From positions 18,259,218-18,323,217 of the forward strand of contig NC_084850.1 in NCBI RefSeq assembly GCF_033115175.1: a stretch of DNA of 64,000 bases, in the 5' to 3' direction. The first letter of the stretch is position 1, and each line of letters opens with the position of its first letter. Below, in pieces: positions 46,425 through 58,706 of this stretch. The notes under the pieces are model-generated. The model was given only the letters and a program-made list of their open reading frames with translations. It was not told where the DNA came from and made no database searches. This stretch comes from Lepus europaeus. Lineage: Eukaryota; Chordata; Mammalia; Lagomorpha; Leporidae. A program made the translations under genes and the position numbers.

Positions 46425-46744
46425 TTTTTTTAAGTTTATTTATTTATTTGAAAGGCAGAATTACAGAGAGGGGGAAAAACAGAGCTCTTCCATTTGATCA
46501 TTCACCTCCCAAAACGGCTGCAACAGCCAGGGCTGGGCTAGGCTGAAGCCAGGAGCCTACAACCCTCTCCAATTCTCCTAAGTGGGTGCAGTGGCCCAAG
46601 CACTTGGGCCTTCTGCTACTTTCCCACACATATTAACAGGGAGTTGAATCATAAGTGGAAAACCTGGGACTCAAACCCGTGACCATATGGGATGCTGTCA
46701 TCACAGGCAGAAACTTAACCTGCTGGACCATAATGCTGGCCCCC
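46425..46744 (-). mobile_element. CSINE
   Basis: Reverse C-repeat with a 14-bp TSD, one mismatch (acctcttcattctt / acctgttcattctt), at 46411-46424 and 46745-46758. It ends the visible ancient L1. Confidence 0.94.
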
Positions 46745-46758
46745 ACCTGTTCATTCTT

Positions 46759-47190
46759 ATCTTGATCCTCTCTACACATTGCTTTTTACTCTGTAGTCAC
46801 ACGGGCTTTCTCAATTTCTACTCTCTCACAACTCCAGACTATCTGCCTGAGTGTCCACTCCTGACCACATCTCCAAATCTTTGTCCAATTCCTATTCTTC
46901 CTTCAGTTTTTAGTTTGAGATTCACTGACTCAGAGGTGCTGACTCCAAGGTTCCTATCTAAGCTGGCCTCTGTAGTTATATTTTTCATAAAGTACTATAC
47001 TTTTACTTCAAGTGATTATCAGAATTTGTAATTATAAATTTACGTATGATATTTAAAAATACTATTTTATGCAATACACTGTGAGATCATGAGGGTAGAG
47101 ATGGTGTCTATATCTTTCATTTTTGAATCCCTAACATTTAGTACAGGTCCTGGCACATAGTAGGTAGTCAAAGAAAATGCTTATTGAATG
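46759..47190 (+). mobile_element. L2-like 3' end
   Basis: The terminal part (catgagggtagagatggtgtctatatc ... acaggtcctggcacatagtaggtagtcaaag ... ttattgaatgaaag) has the conserved L2 3' order. The 5' part is more weakly assigned. Confidence 0.65.
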
Positions 47191-47640
47191 AAAGATTTTC
47201 AGTTGTACCAGAAAGTTTCTTATTTATCTCCATTATGAAAACTGAATCCTACTTACCCTAAGCTATGCAATTCCTAAGCCCTCTGTGCACTACAGACTAA
47301 TCTTGTTAAGTTGTTTTTGACTGTAGGACCAGCAGACACCTGCTCCTGGTTTTATTAGGTGAGATTATGTCAGCCACTTGCATTAATTTCCTATAGCGTT
47401 TCTGAGAATTTGCACTGGAAATAACCTGTAGGTTTTCCTTTAATATGCTTACTAGCTGATCTCCACCACATGGCACTAATTGAACACCACCACAGTCACT
47501 CCTGTCTGTCATTTTTTATAGTAATTATTTTTAATCAAAATAGTAATTTTTATAACATAGTCCATGCTGCCGTAAAAGTAGTAAGTGATCATAGTGATAG
47601 TGTGAAAAAGTCATCTTTTCCCTTTTATTATGGCATTTTA
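47191..47640. other. Unassigned sequence
   Basis: No gene or repeat recognised. A 68-codon minus frame (47306-47512) shows no domain. Confidence 0.4.
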
Positions 47641-47960
47641 TCTTGAACTAATATAAAAATTGTCACTGTCTATGGAGTATAACGTGATGTTCAGATGTAT
47701 GTACACATTGTGTAATGTCCAATCAGGGTAAACATATCTAGCTCCTCAATTAATATTTTTATGATAAACCATTTTAAAATAGATTTTTTTATTTTTAGAC
47801 AAATATATCATACATTATCTGTATCTATAGTCATCCTACTGTGCAATAGAACACCAGAGGCTTTACTCTAAAAATTGCAGCTTAGTACACATTAAATAAT
47901 CTTGCCCCCTCTTTTCCACAATCTCTTTTAAAGACCATCACTCATTACTTATATGAGGTC
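47641..47960 (-). mobile_element. Possible ancient L1 3' UTR, reverse strand
   Basis: aaacatatctagctcctcaattaatattttt ... tatatcatacattatctgtatctatagtcatcctactgtgcaatagaac resembles the reverse complement of an old L1 3' UTR. Confidence 0.45.
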
Positions 47961-47979
47961 AGATTTTTTAGACTCTTTT

Positions 47980-48304
47980 TTAAAAAGATTTATTTAGAAA
48001 GACAGAGTTATAGAGAGGCAGAGGCAAAAAGAGAGAGAATGAGAGGTCTTCCATCCGTTGGTTCACTCTCCAGGTGGCCGCAATGGCCCAAGCTCTGCCA
48101 ATCCAAAGCCAGGAGCCAAGAGCTTCCTCTGTATCTCCCATGGGGGTGCAGGGGCCCAAGGACCTGGGCCATCCTCCACTGCTTTCCCAGGCCACAGCAG
48201 AGAACCGGATCAGTAGTGGAGCAGCTGGGACTTGAACCAGCATCCATATGGGATGCTGGCACTGCAGGCAGCACCTTTACCAGCTGCATCACAGCATAGG
48301 CCCT
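47980..48304 (-). mobile_element. CSINE
   Basis: Reverse C-repeat (aaaaagatttatttagaaagacagag ... ctgcatcacagcataggcc). Confidence 0.94.
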
Positions 48305-48344
48305 AGCTTTTTGAGACTCTCCACATGACGTTATGAAATACTTG

Positions 48345-48525
48345 TCTTTCTATGCTCGGCTCTTGCATGTGGGTGGCAGGGACCCATTTATTTGAGCTAT
48401 CCCCTGCTACCCCCAGAGTTTGCATTAGTAGGAAGTTGAATTAGGAGTGGATCCAAGAACTTGAACTCAGGCACTCCAATATGGGAATGCAGGCATCCCA
48501 GGTAGCAGTTTAACTGCTACAATGA
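48345..48525 (-). mobile_element. CSINE, old partial copy
   Basis: Diverged reverse head half only (cttgcatgtgggtggcaggg ... ggatccaagaacttgaactc ... gcatcccaggtagcag). Confidence 0.75.
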
Positions 48526-48839
48526 ATGATTTTAAGATATTAAGGTTTCTAAAAAACGCTGAACATATAGACTCAAGAACTCCACTTTTCAATACAGATC
48601 AAAAGTATAGGTGTCTGGATTTAGAAATGGTGAAAGAAGATTATCCTTACAAATGTATTCTAAGCTCTGCCCCAGGTAGGTTATGATTATGGGTTATGAA
48701 TTGATTAACATTCAAGGACAAATAATACAATTTTCCTGATTTATTAGGATTTCTGTTTTCAGATATGATTACTTCTTTATTTGCCTATAAGTCTCTGCTT
48801 CTTTGTCCATTCTCAGTATGTTGCATTTGATGCAGCTTA
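48526..48839. other. Unassigned sequence
   Basis: No recognisable repeat or gene. Confidence 0.4.
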
Positions 48840-49085
48840 CCATGGTGGTTAAGACTTTGGACTCTAGGGCCAGAATGTCATGGGTTACAATTCCTAACTT
48901 CAGTAACTATTAGCTGTGTTATCTTTTTGGAAATCTGCTTGACCTGACTGTCCTCATATATAAAAGGGAGATGTGAAAAATGTGGATACAATGCTACCTA
49001 CTTGGTAGAGTCATAAGAGGATACAGTGAATTTGTATTTGCAGTGCTAAAAACAGAACTTCGCATATGAGAAGTATGCTATTATA
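48840..49085 (+). mobile_element. MIR SINE
   Basis: catggtggttaagactttggactctagggccagaatg ... gtcctcatatataaaagggag ... ctacttggtagagtcataagagg: nearly full-length MIR. Confidence 0.88.
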
Positions 49086-49851
49086 TATTTAAAGTTTCAT
49101 TTTGAATTAAATTTTGTTTCCTTTTAGCATTAGCCATTTTTATCAGAAGGCATGAAAATGATTCCAAGGAGACAGAGTATCATCTAGCTTAATAGTCTAC
49201 CCTGTGAACACATATAGGGCTTCCCACTTTGTCATTCTTTTTGTGTGTAGGGTGACATAAGAGAGTTATTGACTCCTGTAACCCAGTGATTGTCCTCTTA
49301 TCGTTTCTGATGCTTTGAAGATACTGAGTGGCTTTTTGGGCAGATTCAAGCATTCATCAGCCCACGAGTAGTCTAGATTCATGGCATTGGGTCCAAATAC
49401 TTACATTCTGTTGTCTAGGATTACCTATTATCTTGGTTTGCACATGATATTTCCAGGGTTAATATTGAAAGTTCTATATACCAGGAAACTATTCGGTCCT
49501 GGAAAAACTAGCACAGTTGGTCTTTCTACTTGCCACACAATTTTCTTGTCTAGAAAGATTTCTTAGAACCTCTCAGCTTCTACATGCACCTCTGATACAA
49601 AGCTACATATCTTACCTTAGATCTAGGTAGTGGTTAAACTCAAATTTGATATACCCCATTTCATGCCACATTGTTGCTTGTGTCACCCACTCGGAACACA
49701 TTGTTCCTTCTAAAAACAGAAGTCATGCTGTGATGTTACTAGAGTTTATATTTTCTTGAAGTAGGCTAATGGTTTAACTTTTTGTGAAAACTATAACTCC
49801 AAAAAATGAGAACACAACCAATCTCATTCATATTGTATCATGCATGTCATA
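49086..49851. other. Unassigned, apparently low-copy sequence
   Basis: No gene or repeat recognised. A 61-codon plus frame (49381-49566) shows no domain. Confidence 0.4.
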
Positions 49852-49865
49852 AAATTTGCATTTTT

Positions 49866-49905
49866 AAAGATTTATTTTATTTATTTGAAAGGCAGAGTTA
49901 CAGAA

Positions 49906-49944
<39 letters not shown>

Positions 49945-50209
49945 GTGATATCTTCCATCTGCTGGTTCCCTTCCCAAATGGCTGCAATGGCCAGAATTGG
50001 ATCAGACAGAAGTCAAGAGCCATGAGTTTCTTCCAGATCTCACTTTGGGGTACAGAGGCCTGAGCACATAGTCCATCTTCCACTGGTTTTCCAGGTGCAT
50101 TAGCAGAGAGCTGGATTGGAAGTGGAGCAGCTGGGATTCAAATGGCACCCATATGGGATACCGGCATCACAAGCAGAATCTCAACCTGCTGTACCACAAA
50201 ACAGGCACA
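49866..50209 (-). mobile_element. CSINE
   Basis: Reverse C-repeat with a (GA)n stretch at 49911-49939. The 14-bp imperfect TSD is aaatttgcattttt / agatttgcattctt, at 49852-49865 and 50210-50223. Confidence 0.94.
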
Positions 50210-50223
50210 AGATTTGCATTCTT

Positions 50224-50995
50224 AAAGTACAGAACTAAGTGCTTTTTAGTGTATTCATAAGGTTGTGTAATCATCACTACTATGTCATTTCTGAATATTT
50301 TGATAACTCCAAAAAGAAAACCCTGTAATCTTAAATAGTCCAATTCCTCTACTCCCATACTCCAGACCCTGAAAACCACAAGTATTTTTGACATTATGGA
50401 TTCGCCTAATCTGAGTAATTCATTAAGTTGAATCGTACAATATGTGGTCTTTTGTATCTAATTTATTTCACTTAGCATTTTGGTTTAAAGGTTCATCCAC
50501 GTTGTAGTATGCATTAGTAATTCATTCACTTGTCTAGCCAAAATAACATTCCATTACGTGAACATACTATATTCTGTTTAATTATTCACTTGAAGAACAT
50601 TTGTGTTGCTTACACTTTTTCACTATTATGACTAATGCTGATATGGACTTTTTGTTTTACAGTTTTTGGATAAGCATTATATTTTCATTTATCTCTGTTT
50701 AACTTTCTCAGGAACTGTAAACTGGTTTCCCAAAGTGGCTATGCGATTTTATGTTTCTACCCAGCAGGGCATTAGAGTTCCAACTTCTACAACACAGGTT
50801 GTTATCTAACTTTTTTACTATAACTATACTGGTGATCATGAAATGGTATCTCCTTGTGGTTTGATTTGGATTTCCTTCAGAGTTAATGATGTTTAGCAAC
50901 TTTTAATGAAAATATTGCATATCTTTGCAGATATGTCTAATCAGATTCTTTGCCTATGTTTTAATTGTGTTTTTTTCTTTCTCTTACTGAATTAT
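50224..50995 (-). mobile_element. Ancient L1, reverse strand (3' part)
   Basis: Decayed reverse L1 sequence (ccacgttgtagtatgcattag ... cattccattacgtgaacatac ... gtggtttgatttggatttcc). It continues in the same orientation at 59.77 kb after the young L1 block. Confidence 0.75.
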
Positions 50996-52478
50996 TTTTT
51001 AAATTTATATTTTCAGCTAGAATTGAGTTTTATTTTCTTTTTTTTAACTTCTATTTAAAGAATATAAATTTCCAAAGTACAGCTTATGGATTACAATGGC
51101 TTCCCCCCCATAACTTCCCTCCCACCCACAACCCTCCCCTTCCCTGCCCCCTCTCCCCTTCCATTCACATCAAGATTCATTTTCAATTCTCTTTATATAC
51201 AGAAGATCAGTTTAGTATATATTGAGTACAGATTTCAACAGTTGGCACCCACATAGCAACACAAAGTGAAAAAATACTGTTTGAGTACTGGTTATAGCAT
51301 TAAATAACAGTGTACAGCACATTAAAGACAGAGATCCTACATAATATTTTTTTAAAAAATTAATTAATTTTCTATGCCATTTCCAATTTAACACCAGGTT
51401 TTTTTTCATTTTCAATTATCTTTATATACAGAAGATCGCTTCAGTATATACTAAGTAAAGATTTCATCAGTTTGCACCCACACAGAAACACAAAGTGAAA
51501 AAATACTGTTTTAGTACTAGTTATAGCATCACTTCACATTGGACAACACATTAAGGACAGATCCCACAGGAGACATAAGTACAGAGTGACTCCTGTTGTT
51601 AATTTAACAATTTGACACTCTTGTTTATAGCGTCAGTAATCTCCCTAGGCTCTAGTCATGAGTTGCCAAGGCTATGGAAGCCTTTAGGTTTTGCCGAATT
51701 TAATCTTATTCCGATAGGGTCATAGTCAAAGTGGAAGTTCTCTCCTCCCTTCAGAGAAAGGTACCTCCTTCTTTGATGGCCCCATTCTTTCCACTGGGAT
51801 CACACACGCTGACATCCTTCATTTAGGTTTTTTTTTGGCAGAGTGTCTTGGCTTTCCATGCCTAAAATACTCTCATGGGCTCTTCAGCCAGATCCGAATG
51901 CCTTAAGGGCTGACTCTGAGGCCAAAGTGCTATTTAGGACATCTGCCATTCTAAGAGTCTGCTGTGTATCCCGCTTCCCATATTCGATCGTTTTTTCCCT
52001 TTTTGATTCTATCAATTAGTATTAGCAGACACTAGTCTTGTTTGTGTGATCCCTTTGACTCTTAGACCTATAAGAGTGATCAATTGTGAACTGAAATTGA
52101 TCTCTTGGACTAGTGAGATGGCATTGGCACATGCCACCTTGATGGGATTGGAATGTCTTGGAATCCCCTGGCACATTTCTAACTCCACCATTTGGGGCAA
52201 GTCTGATTGAGCGTGTCCCAAATTGTACATCTCCTCCCTCTCTTTTTACCACTCTTATATTTAACAGGGATCACTTTTCAGTTAAAATTTAAACACCTAA
52301 GAATACTTGTGTGTTAATTACAGAGTTCAACCACTAGTACTAGAACAACAACAACAACAAAAATACTAAAAAGGATAAAGTATTACATTGTACATCTAGA
52401 GTCAGGACAAGAGCTGAACAAGTCACTGTTTCTCATAGTGTCCATTTGACTTCAACAGGTTTCCCCTTTGGTGCTCAG

Positions 52479-52751
52479 TTAGTTGTCACCGATCAGGAAA
52501 AACAAATGATATTTGTCTCTTTGGGACTGGCTTAATTCACTCAACATGATGTTTTCCAGATTCCTCCATCTTGTTGCAAATGACCGGGTTTCATTGTTTT
52601 TGACTGCTGTATAGTATTCTATGGAGTACATGTTCCATAATTTCTTTATCCAGTCTACTTTTGATGGGCATTTGGGTTGGTTCCAGGTCTTAGCTATTGT
52701 GAATTGAGCTGAAATAAACATTAAGATGCAGATGGCTTTTTTGTTTGCCAA
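52479..52751 (-). pseudogene. L1 ORF2 C-terminal end
   Basis: Last ~90 codons of ORF2 to its normal stop ([19 protein letters not shown] ... LIGDN). It is separated by frameshift from the fusion frame upstream. Confidence 0.88.
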
Positions 52752-52871
52752 TTTAATTTCCTTTGGGTAAATTCCAAGGAGTGGGATGGCTGGGTTGTAT
52801 GATAGGGTTATATTCAGGTTTCTGAGGAACCTCCAGACTGACTTCCATAGTGGCTTAACCAGTTTGCATTC

Positions 52872-53228
52872 TCACCAACAGTGGGTTAGTGTCCCTTTTC
52901 CCCCACATCCTCTCCAGCATCTATTGTTGGTAGATTTCTGAATGTGAGCAATTCTCACCAGGGTGAGGTGAAACCTCATTGTGGTTTTGATTTGCATTTC
53001 CCTGATGGCTAGTGATCTTGAACATTTTTTCATGTGTCTGTTGGCCATTTGGATTTCCTCTTTTGAAAAATGTCTATTGAGGTCCTTGCCCTTCTCTTGT
53101 TCAAGAATTTGTTTTTGAGATCTTCTTAATGTTCTTATCAACTTTCTGAGATCTGCTTCTTGCATTTCCTCTATCTCTTCATCTTCATAATCTTGAATTG
53201 GGGTGTCTTGTTCATTTGGGGACATCAT
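52872..53228 (-). pseudogene. In-frame L1 ORF1-ORF2 fusion (deletion product)
   Basis: 118-codon frame. The first ~43 residues are the ORF1 N-terminus: acidic stretch [16 protein letters not shown], then coiled-coil start QKQILEQ. The rest is the ORF2 C-terminal end ([35 protein letters not shown]). The joint near 53098 removes about the last three quarters of ORF1 and almost all of ORF2. The frame stops about 20 codons after the Cys-rich motif begins, and further ORF2 sequence follows at 52479-52751 in another frame. No evidence of translation. Confidence 0.85.
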
Positions 53229-53586
53229 AGTGTCTTCCTTGCTCTTGTTACCTCGATTTCTTCATTGGTTGTTTGGCATGTTGGAGATAATCTTTGGTTT
53301 TTTTGCTGTGGTGTTTTTTTCTCGTTATACTATGCCTCTAGATTAAATGGGCTGTGTGCTCTGATGGATCCTTAGAGGCTGTGATGGGTGTGGCCAGAGA
53401 GCTCTGTTTGGTTCTTCAGTTTTAAGGGTGTGCCAAAGGTGACTCACCCAGATTATTCTCTCCCTCGCTCGCTCTCTTTTTTTATTTTTCTTCTTCTTCT
53501 TTTTTTTTTTTTTGATTCAGTTGGGAAGTAATTCCGCACAGCTGAGTGGAATTGAGGGTAGTTGAAATCTAGCCTCTGGGGAGGAG

Positions 53587-53596
53587 CCAAGATGGC
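53587..53596 (+). promoter_or_regulatory. YY1-type motif at L1 5' end
   Basis: ccaagatggc lies 8 bp into the element, like the YY1 site that positions transcription start in primate L1. Function in this family is inferred by analogy. Confidence 0.55.
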
Positions 53597-54447
53597 GAAT
53601 AGTGAGGACGCACATTGATAGTCCGGGAAAAGATAGGTTGATAAAAGAGGAATTACAGTAAATACAGGGAAAGGCCCAGGGAAAAAAATGCAGAGGAAAC
53701 TCCTGTGGATCTAGTGGAGGAGACAAAGACGACCTGCAGCGAGAGCAAGGATGTTCAAGGTTCTGGCTCCGAGTCTTCACATCCGCGCTGGAGGTAGAGG
53801 TGAGCTCAATAATCTGAGACGTTGGCTGGAGAAGTGGCAGACAGAGAGGGAACTGGGCTGGAAGCTGCACCGGGAGAGCTCACCAAACTAACTTCAGGAG
53901 AGAAGAAAAAGAAATAGGGGTGGGGGGGACCAGTATGGACGACTTTCTCTCTTCGCCCACCTTGCAAAGGCATGCAGGAGACAAAGAGCAGGCACCATTC
54001 TCGATATACATAAAAGGTGCGCACCCTCAGGGCTGTGTGTGACGTCAGAGCTATGTGCAACAGGGCCATGCGTGAACTCAGAGCTGAGCTTGAACTAAGT
54101 CATACAGAAAATCCTGACCCTGAAGGGGAGGGGTAGGTGAAATACCAGGAGGTTAGGATTTAATAAAAGGGTGGTGCTAATGAACTGAGGTGGGGGAAAA
54201 AAAAGAGAAGGTGGGTGAGAGAACTCGCACAGGTCACGTGAGTACTCTCCAGAGACGCTACAATACGGTAACCTTAGCAACACGGTGGGAACCTGAAGGA
54301 GAAACTGAACCCACACTGAGCGCAGCACAGATGCTTTGGGTGATCTTTGAAAGAAAAAAAGGAGACGATTCCTATACCCACAGAAGCCAGAGATTGGAAG
54401 CTAACTACCATCAATTCTGCTCATCTGTGTGGTATTATTTCCCTCCT

Positions 54448-54452
54448 GAAAA

Positions 54453-54483
<31 letters not shown>

Positions 54484-54498
54484 AGAGAGAGAGAGATA
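54448..54498. repeat. (AAAT)n(GA)n microsatellite in L1 5' UTR
   Basis: About nine AAAT/TAAA units followed by gagagagagaga. Confidence 0.93.
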
Positions 54499-54664
54499 TC
54501 TACCACACCTAACCCTGAAGAACTAAGCAGAGCTCTCTGCCCACACACATCTCAGGCCACCAAGGCTCCCCCAATAGCAGACAGCCCACTTAACACAGTC
54601 ATAGTATAACAAGAAAAAGAAAAAAAAAACACTCTAAGGAAAAAATTCAAAGAATTCCTCCAAA

Positions 54665-55705
54665 ATGCCAAGCAATAAACACAGAAACCATGGGAACAAG
54701 ATCAACAAATAAATTATGATGCCACCAAATGAACAAAACACCCCAGGCCAAGGTTATGAAGATGATGAGATAGAAGAAATGCAAGATACGGATTTCAGAA
54801 AATTTATGATAAAAACATTTAGAAGGTTTCAAAAGCAAATTCTTGAACTACAGAAATCCTTACTGGACAGGATAGAAAATCTCTCTCGTGAAAATGAAAT
54901 CGTAAGGAGGAACCAAAATGAAATGCAGAAACTAGTAGAACAGGAAAGTGTGATAGTGAAGAGAAATCAAAATGAAATGAAGAACTCTATAGACCAAATG
55001 ACAAGCACATTAGAGAGCCTTAAAAACAGAGTCAGTGAAACAGAAGAGAGAATATCCAACTTAGAAGACAGAGCACAGGAAAGCATACAGTCAAACCAAA
55101 GAAAAGGAGAGGAAATTAGAAATCTAAAAATATTGCTGGGAATCTACAGGATTCTATTAAAAAAACCCAACATACGAGTTCTAGGAATTCCTGAAGGCAT
55201 GGAGAGGGAGAAATGATTAGAAGGCCTTTTTAGGGAGATACTAGCAGAGAACTTTCCGGGTTTGGAGAAGAACAGAGACATCCAAGTACAGGAAGCTCAC
55301 AGAACCCCTCGTAAACATGACCAAAAGAGTCCCTCACCACGATACGTTGTAATTAAACTCACCACAGTGAAATATAAAGAAAATATTCTAAAATGTGCAA
55401 GAGAGAAATGCCAGATTACTCTCAGAGGATCTCCAATTAGACTCACAGCAGACTTCTCATCAGAAACCCTACAAGCTAGGAGGGAATGGCGAGACATAGC
55501 CCAGGTGCTAAGAGAGAAAAACTGCCAGCCCAGAATATTATATCCTACAAAGCTCTCATTTGTGAATGAAGGTGAAATAAAGACCTTTCACAGCAAACAG
55601 AAACTGAAAGAATTTGTTGCCACTCATCCTGCCCTGCAAAAGATGCTTAAAGATGTGTTACACTCAGAAACACAGAAACATGGTCATCAATATGAAAGAA
55701 GGTAA
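54665..55705 (+). pseudogene. L1 ORF1 (RNA-binding chaperone), two nonsense codons
   Basis: ORF1p is the trimeric, RNA-binding partner of L1 RNA. ATG is at 54665. A TAA at 54710 and a TGA at 55214-55216 interrupt an otherwise open frame of about 346 codons. Order: basic/polar N-terminus, acidic stretch (YEDDEIEEMQDTDFRK), and a long heptad-rich coiled coil with repeated RNQNEM segments (about 54830-55120). An RRM-like region follows (NIRVLGIPEGMEREK) and then a C-terminal domain (PRILYPTKLSFVNEGEIKTF). The next ATG, 54716, is in frame. Confidence 0.92.
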
Positions 55706-55774
55706 AGGAAGAAAACCTACCAGTAAAAGATCATAGAAAACTCAAAGCATATACTAGAAAATATCTTTGGGAAA

Positions 55775-58706
55775 ATGGCAGGGCAAAGTTACTACCTATC
55801 CATAGTCACATTGAACGTTAATGGATTGAAATCTAAAGTTAAAAGGCAAAGAGTGGCTGAGTGAAATAAGGAACAAATCCCACCTATTTGCTGCCTAAAA
55901 GAAACACATCTTTCCAACATAGAAGCATAGAGACTGAAAGTGAAAGGTTAGAAAATGATATTCCACATCAACATACACCAAAGAAAAGCAGGTGTAGCCA
56001 TATTAACATCAGACAAAATAAACTTTAACACAAAATCTGCTAAGAGAGACAAAGAGGGGCACTATATGATGATTCAGGGTTCAATTCAAAAGGAAGATGT
56101 AACTATTATAAATGTATACGTGCCTAATTACAGGGCACCGGTTTATTTAAAAGATATGTTAAGGGACTTAAAGGGAGACTTAGACCCCAATACAATAGTA
56201 CTGGGAGACTTCAATACTCCAGTCTCAGAAATAGACAGATCATACGGACAGAAGAACAACAAAGAAACAGCAGATTTAATCGATACTATTGCCCAAATGG
56301 ATCTGACAGATTTCTACAGAACTTTCAATCCTACATCTAAAGATTTTGCATTCTTCTCATCAGTGCATGGAAGCTTCTCTAGGATTGACCACATTCTAGG
56401 CCATAAAGCAAGTCTCAGCAAATTCAAAAGAATTAGAATCATACCATGCAGCTTCTCAGACCATAAAGGAATGAAGGTGGAAATTAGCAACTCAGGAATC
56501 CCTAGAAAGTATGCAAACACATGGAGACTGAACAACATGCTCCTAAATTAACAATGGGTCGTAGAAGAAATTAAAAGAGAAATCAAAAAAATTCTGGAAG
56601 TAAATGAGGATAAAAACACAACATATCATAACTTATGGGATGCAGCAAAAGCAGTGTTAAGAGGAAAGTTTATATCAATAGGTGCCTACATCAAGAAATT
56701 GGAAAGGCACCAAAAAAACTAGCTATCAATGCATCTCAAGGATCTAGAAAAATTGCAGCAAACCAGACCCAAAGCTGGTAGGAGAAGAGAAATTATTAAA
56801 ATCAGAGAAGAAATCAACAGGATTGAATCCAAAAAAAAACATTGCAAAAAATCAGCCAAGCGAAGAGCTGTTTTTTTGAAAAAATAAATAAAATTGACAA
56901 ACCATTGGCTCAACTAACTAAAAAAAGAAGAGAAAAGACCCAAATCAATAAAATCAGAGATGAAAAAGGAAACATAACAACAGACACCACAGAAATAAAA
57001 AGAATCATCAGAAATTATTACGAAGAGTTGTATGCCAACAAACAGGGAAATCTATCAGAAATGGACAGACTGCTGGACACATGCAATCTACCTAAATTGA
57101 ACCAGGAAGACAAAGAAAACCTAAATAGGCCCATAACTGAAACAGAAATTGAAACAGTAATAAAGGCCCTCCCAACAAAGAAAAGCCCAGGGCCAGATGG
57201 ATTCACTGCTGAATTCTACCAGATATTTAAAGAAGAATTAACTCCAATTCTCCTCAAACTATTCAGAACAATCAAAAAAGAGGGAATCCTCCCAAATTCC
57301 TTCTATGAAGCCAGCATCACCTTAATCCCTAAGCCAGAGAAAGATGCAGCATTGAAAGAGAATTACAGACCAATATCCCTGATGAACATAGATGCAAAAA
57401 ATCCTCATAGAATTCTGGCCAATAGAATGCAACAACACATCAGAAAGATCATCCACCCAGACCAAGTGGGATTTATCCCTGGTATGCAGGGATGGTTCAA
57501 TGTTCGCAAACCAATCAATGTGATACACCACATTAACAGACTGCAGAAGAAAAACCATATGATTCTCTCAATAGACGCAGAGAAAGCATTTGATAAAATA
57601 CAACACCCTTTCATGATGAAAACTCTAAGCAAACTGTGTATAGAAGGAACATTCCTCAATACAATCAAAGCAATTAATGAAAAACACATGGCCAGCTTCC
57701 TATTCAATGGGGAAAAGTTTGAAGCATTTCCACTGAGATTTGGTACGAGACAGGGATGCCCTCTTTCACTACTGCTATTCAATATAGTTCTGGAAGTTTT
57801 AGCAAGAGCTATTAGGCAAGAAAAAGAAATTAAAGGCATACAAATTGGGAAGGAGGAACTCAAACTACCCCTGTTCGCAGATGATATGATTCTTTATTTA
57901 GGGAATCCAAAGAACTCTCCTAAGAGAGTACTGGAACTCATTGAAGAGTTTGGCAAAGTAGCAGGATATAAAATCAATGCACAAAAATCAACAGCCTTTG
58001 TATACACAGGCAATGCCACCGCTGAGGAAGAACTTCTAAGTCCAACCCCATTCACAATAGCTACAAAAACAATCAAATACCTTGGAATAAACTTAACCAA
58101 GGACGTCAAAGATCTCTACGATGAAAACTACAAAACCTTACAGAAAGAAATAGAAGAGGATACCAAAAAATGGAGAAATCTTCCATGCTCATGGATTGGA
58201 AGAATCAATATCATCAAAATGTCCATTCTCCAAAAGCAATTTACAGATTCAATGCAATACCAATCAAAATACCGAAGACATTCTTCTCAGATCTGGAAAA
58301 AATGATGCTGAAATTCATATGGAGGCACAGGAGACCTCGAATTGCTAAAGCAATCTTGTACAATAAAAACAAGGCAGGAGGCATCACAATACCAGGTTTC
58401 AGGACATACTACAGGGCAGTTGTTATCAAAACAGCATGGTACTGGTACAGAAACAGATGGATAGACCAATGGAACAGAATAGAAACACCAGAAATCAATC
58501 CAAACATCTACAGCCATCTAATATTTGACCAAGGATCCAAAACCAATCTCTGGAATAAGGACAGGCTATTCAATAAATGGTGCTGGGAAAATTGGATTTC
58601 CACGTGCAGAATCATGAGGCAAGACCCATACCTTTCACCTTACACAAAAATCCACTCAACATGGATTAAAGATCTAAATCTACGACCTAAATTGGAAATT
58701 GCATAG
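55775..58706 (+). pseudogene. L1 ORF2 (endonuclease/reverse transcriptase), broken
   Basis: ORF2p nicks target DNA and reverse-transcribes L1 RNA. ATG at 55775 gives the endonuclease start (LNVNGLKS). Later come GDFNTPVSEIDRS, RIDHILGHK and SDHKGM (frame 55955-56551). The RT frame 56842-58305 has [13 protein letters not shown], motif [12 protein letters not shown], motif B RQGCPLS and the catalytic FADD at 57873-57884. A third frame (58170-58706) holds the post-RT region. Lesions: stops near 55862 and 56549, frameshifts before 56842 and near 58230 (one base lost in an A-rich run), and loss of the Cys-rich C-terminus. Inactive. Confidence 0.95.

Noticed and set aside
47306..47512. 68-codon minus frame
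   Set aside because: Short, no domain, no conserved features visible; most likely chance.
53098..53100. Canonical splice junction producing the ORF1-ORF2 fusion
   Set aside because: I could not see a GT donor and AG acceptor at matching positions in the intact copy; kept as a deletion with unknown mechanism.
54665..58706. Active L1 at 53.6-59.1 kb
   Set aside because: Two stops in ORF1, several stops and frameshifts in ORF2, and loss of the ORF2 C-terminus.
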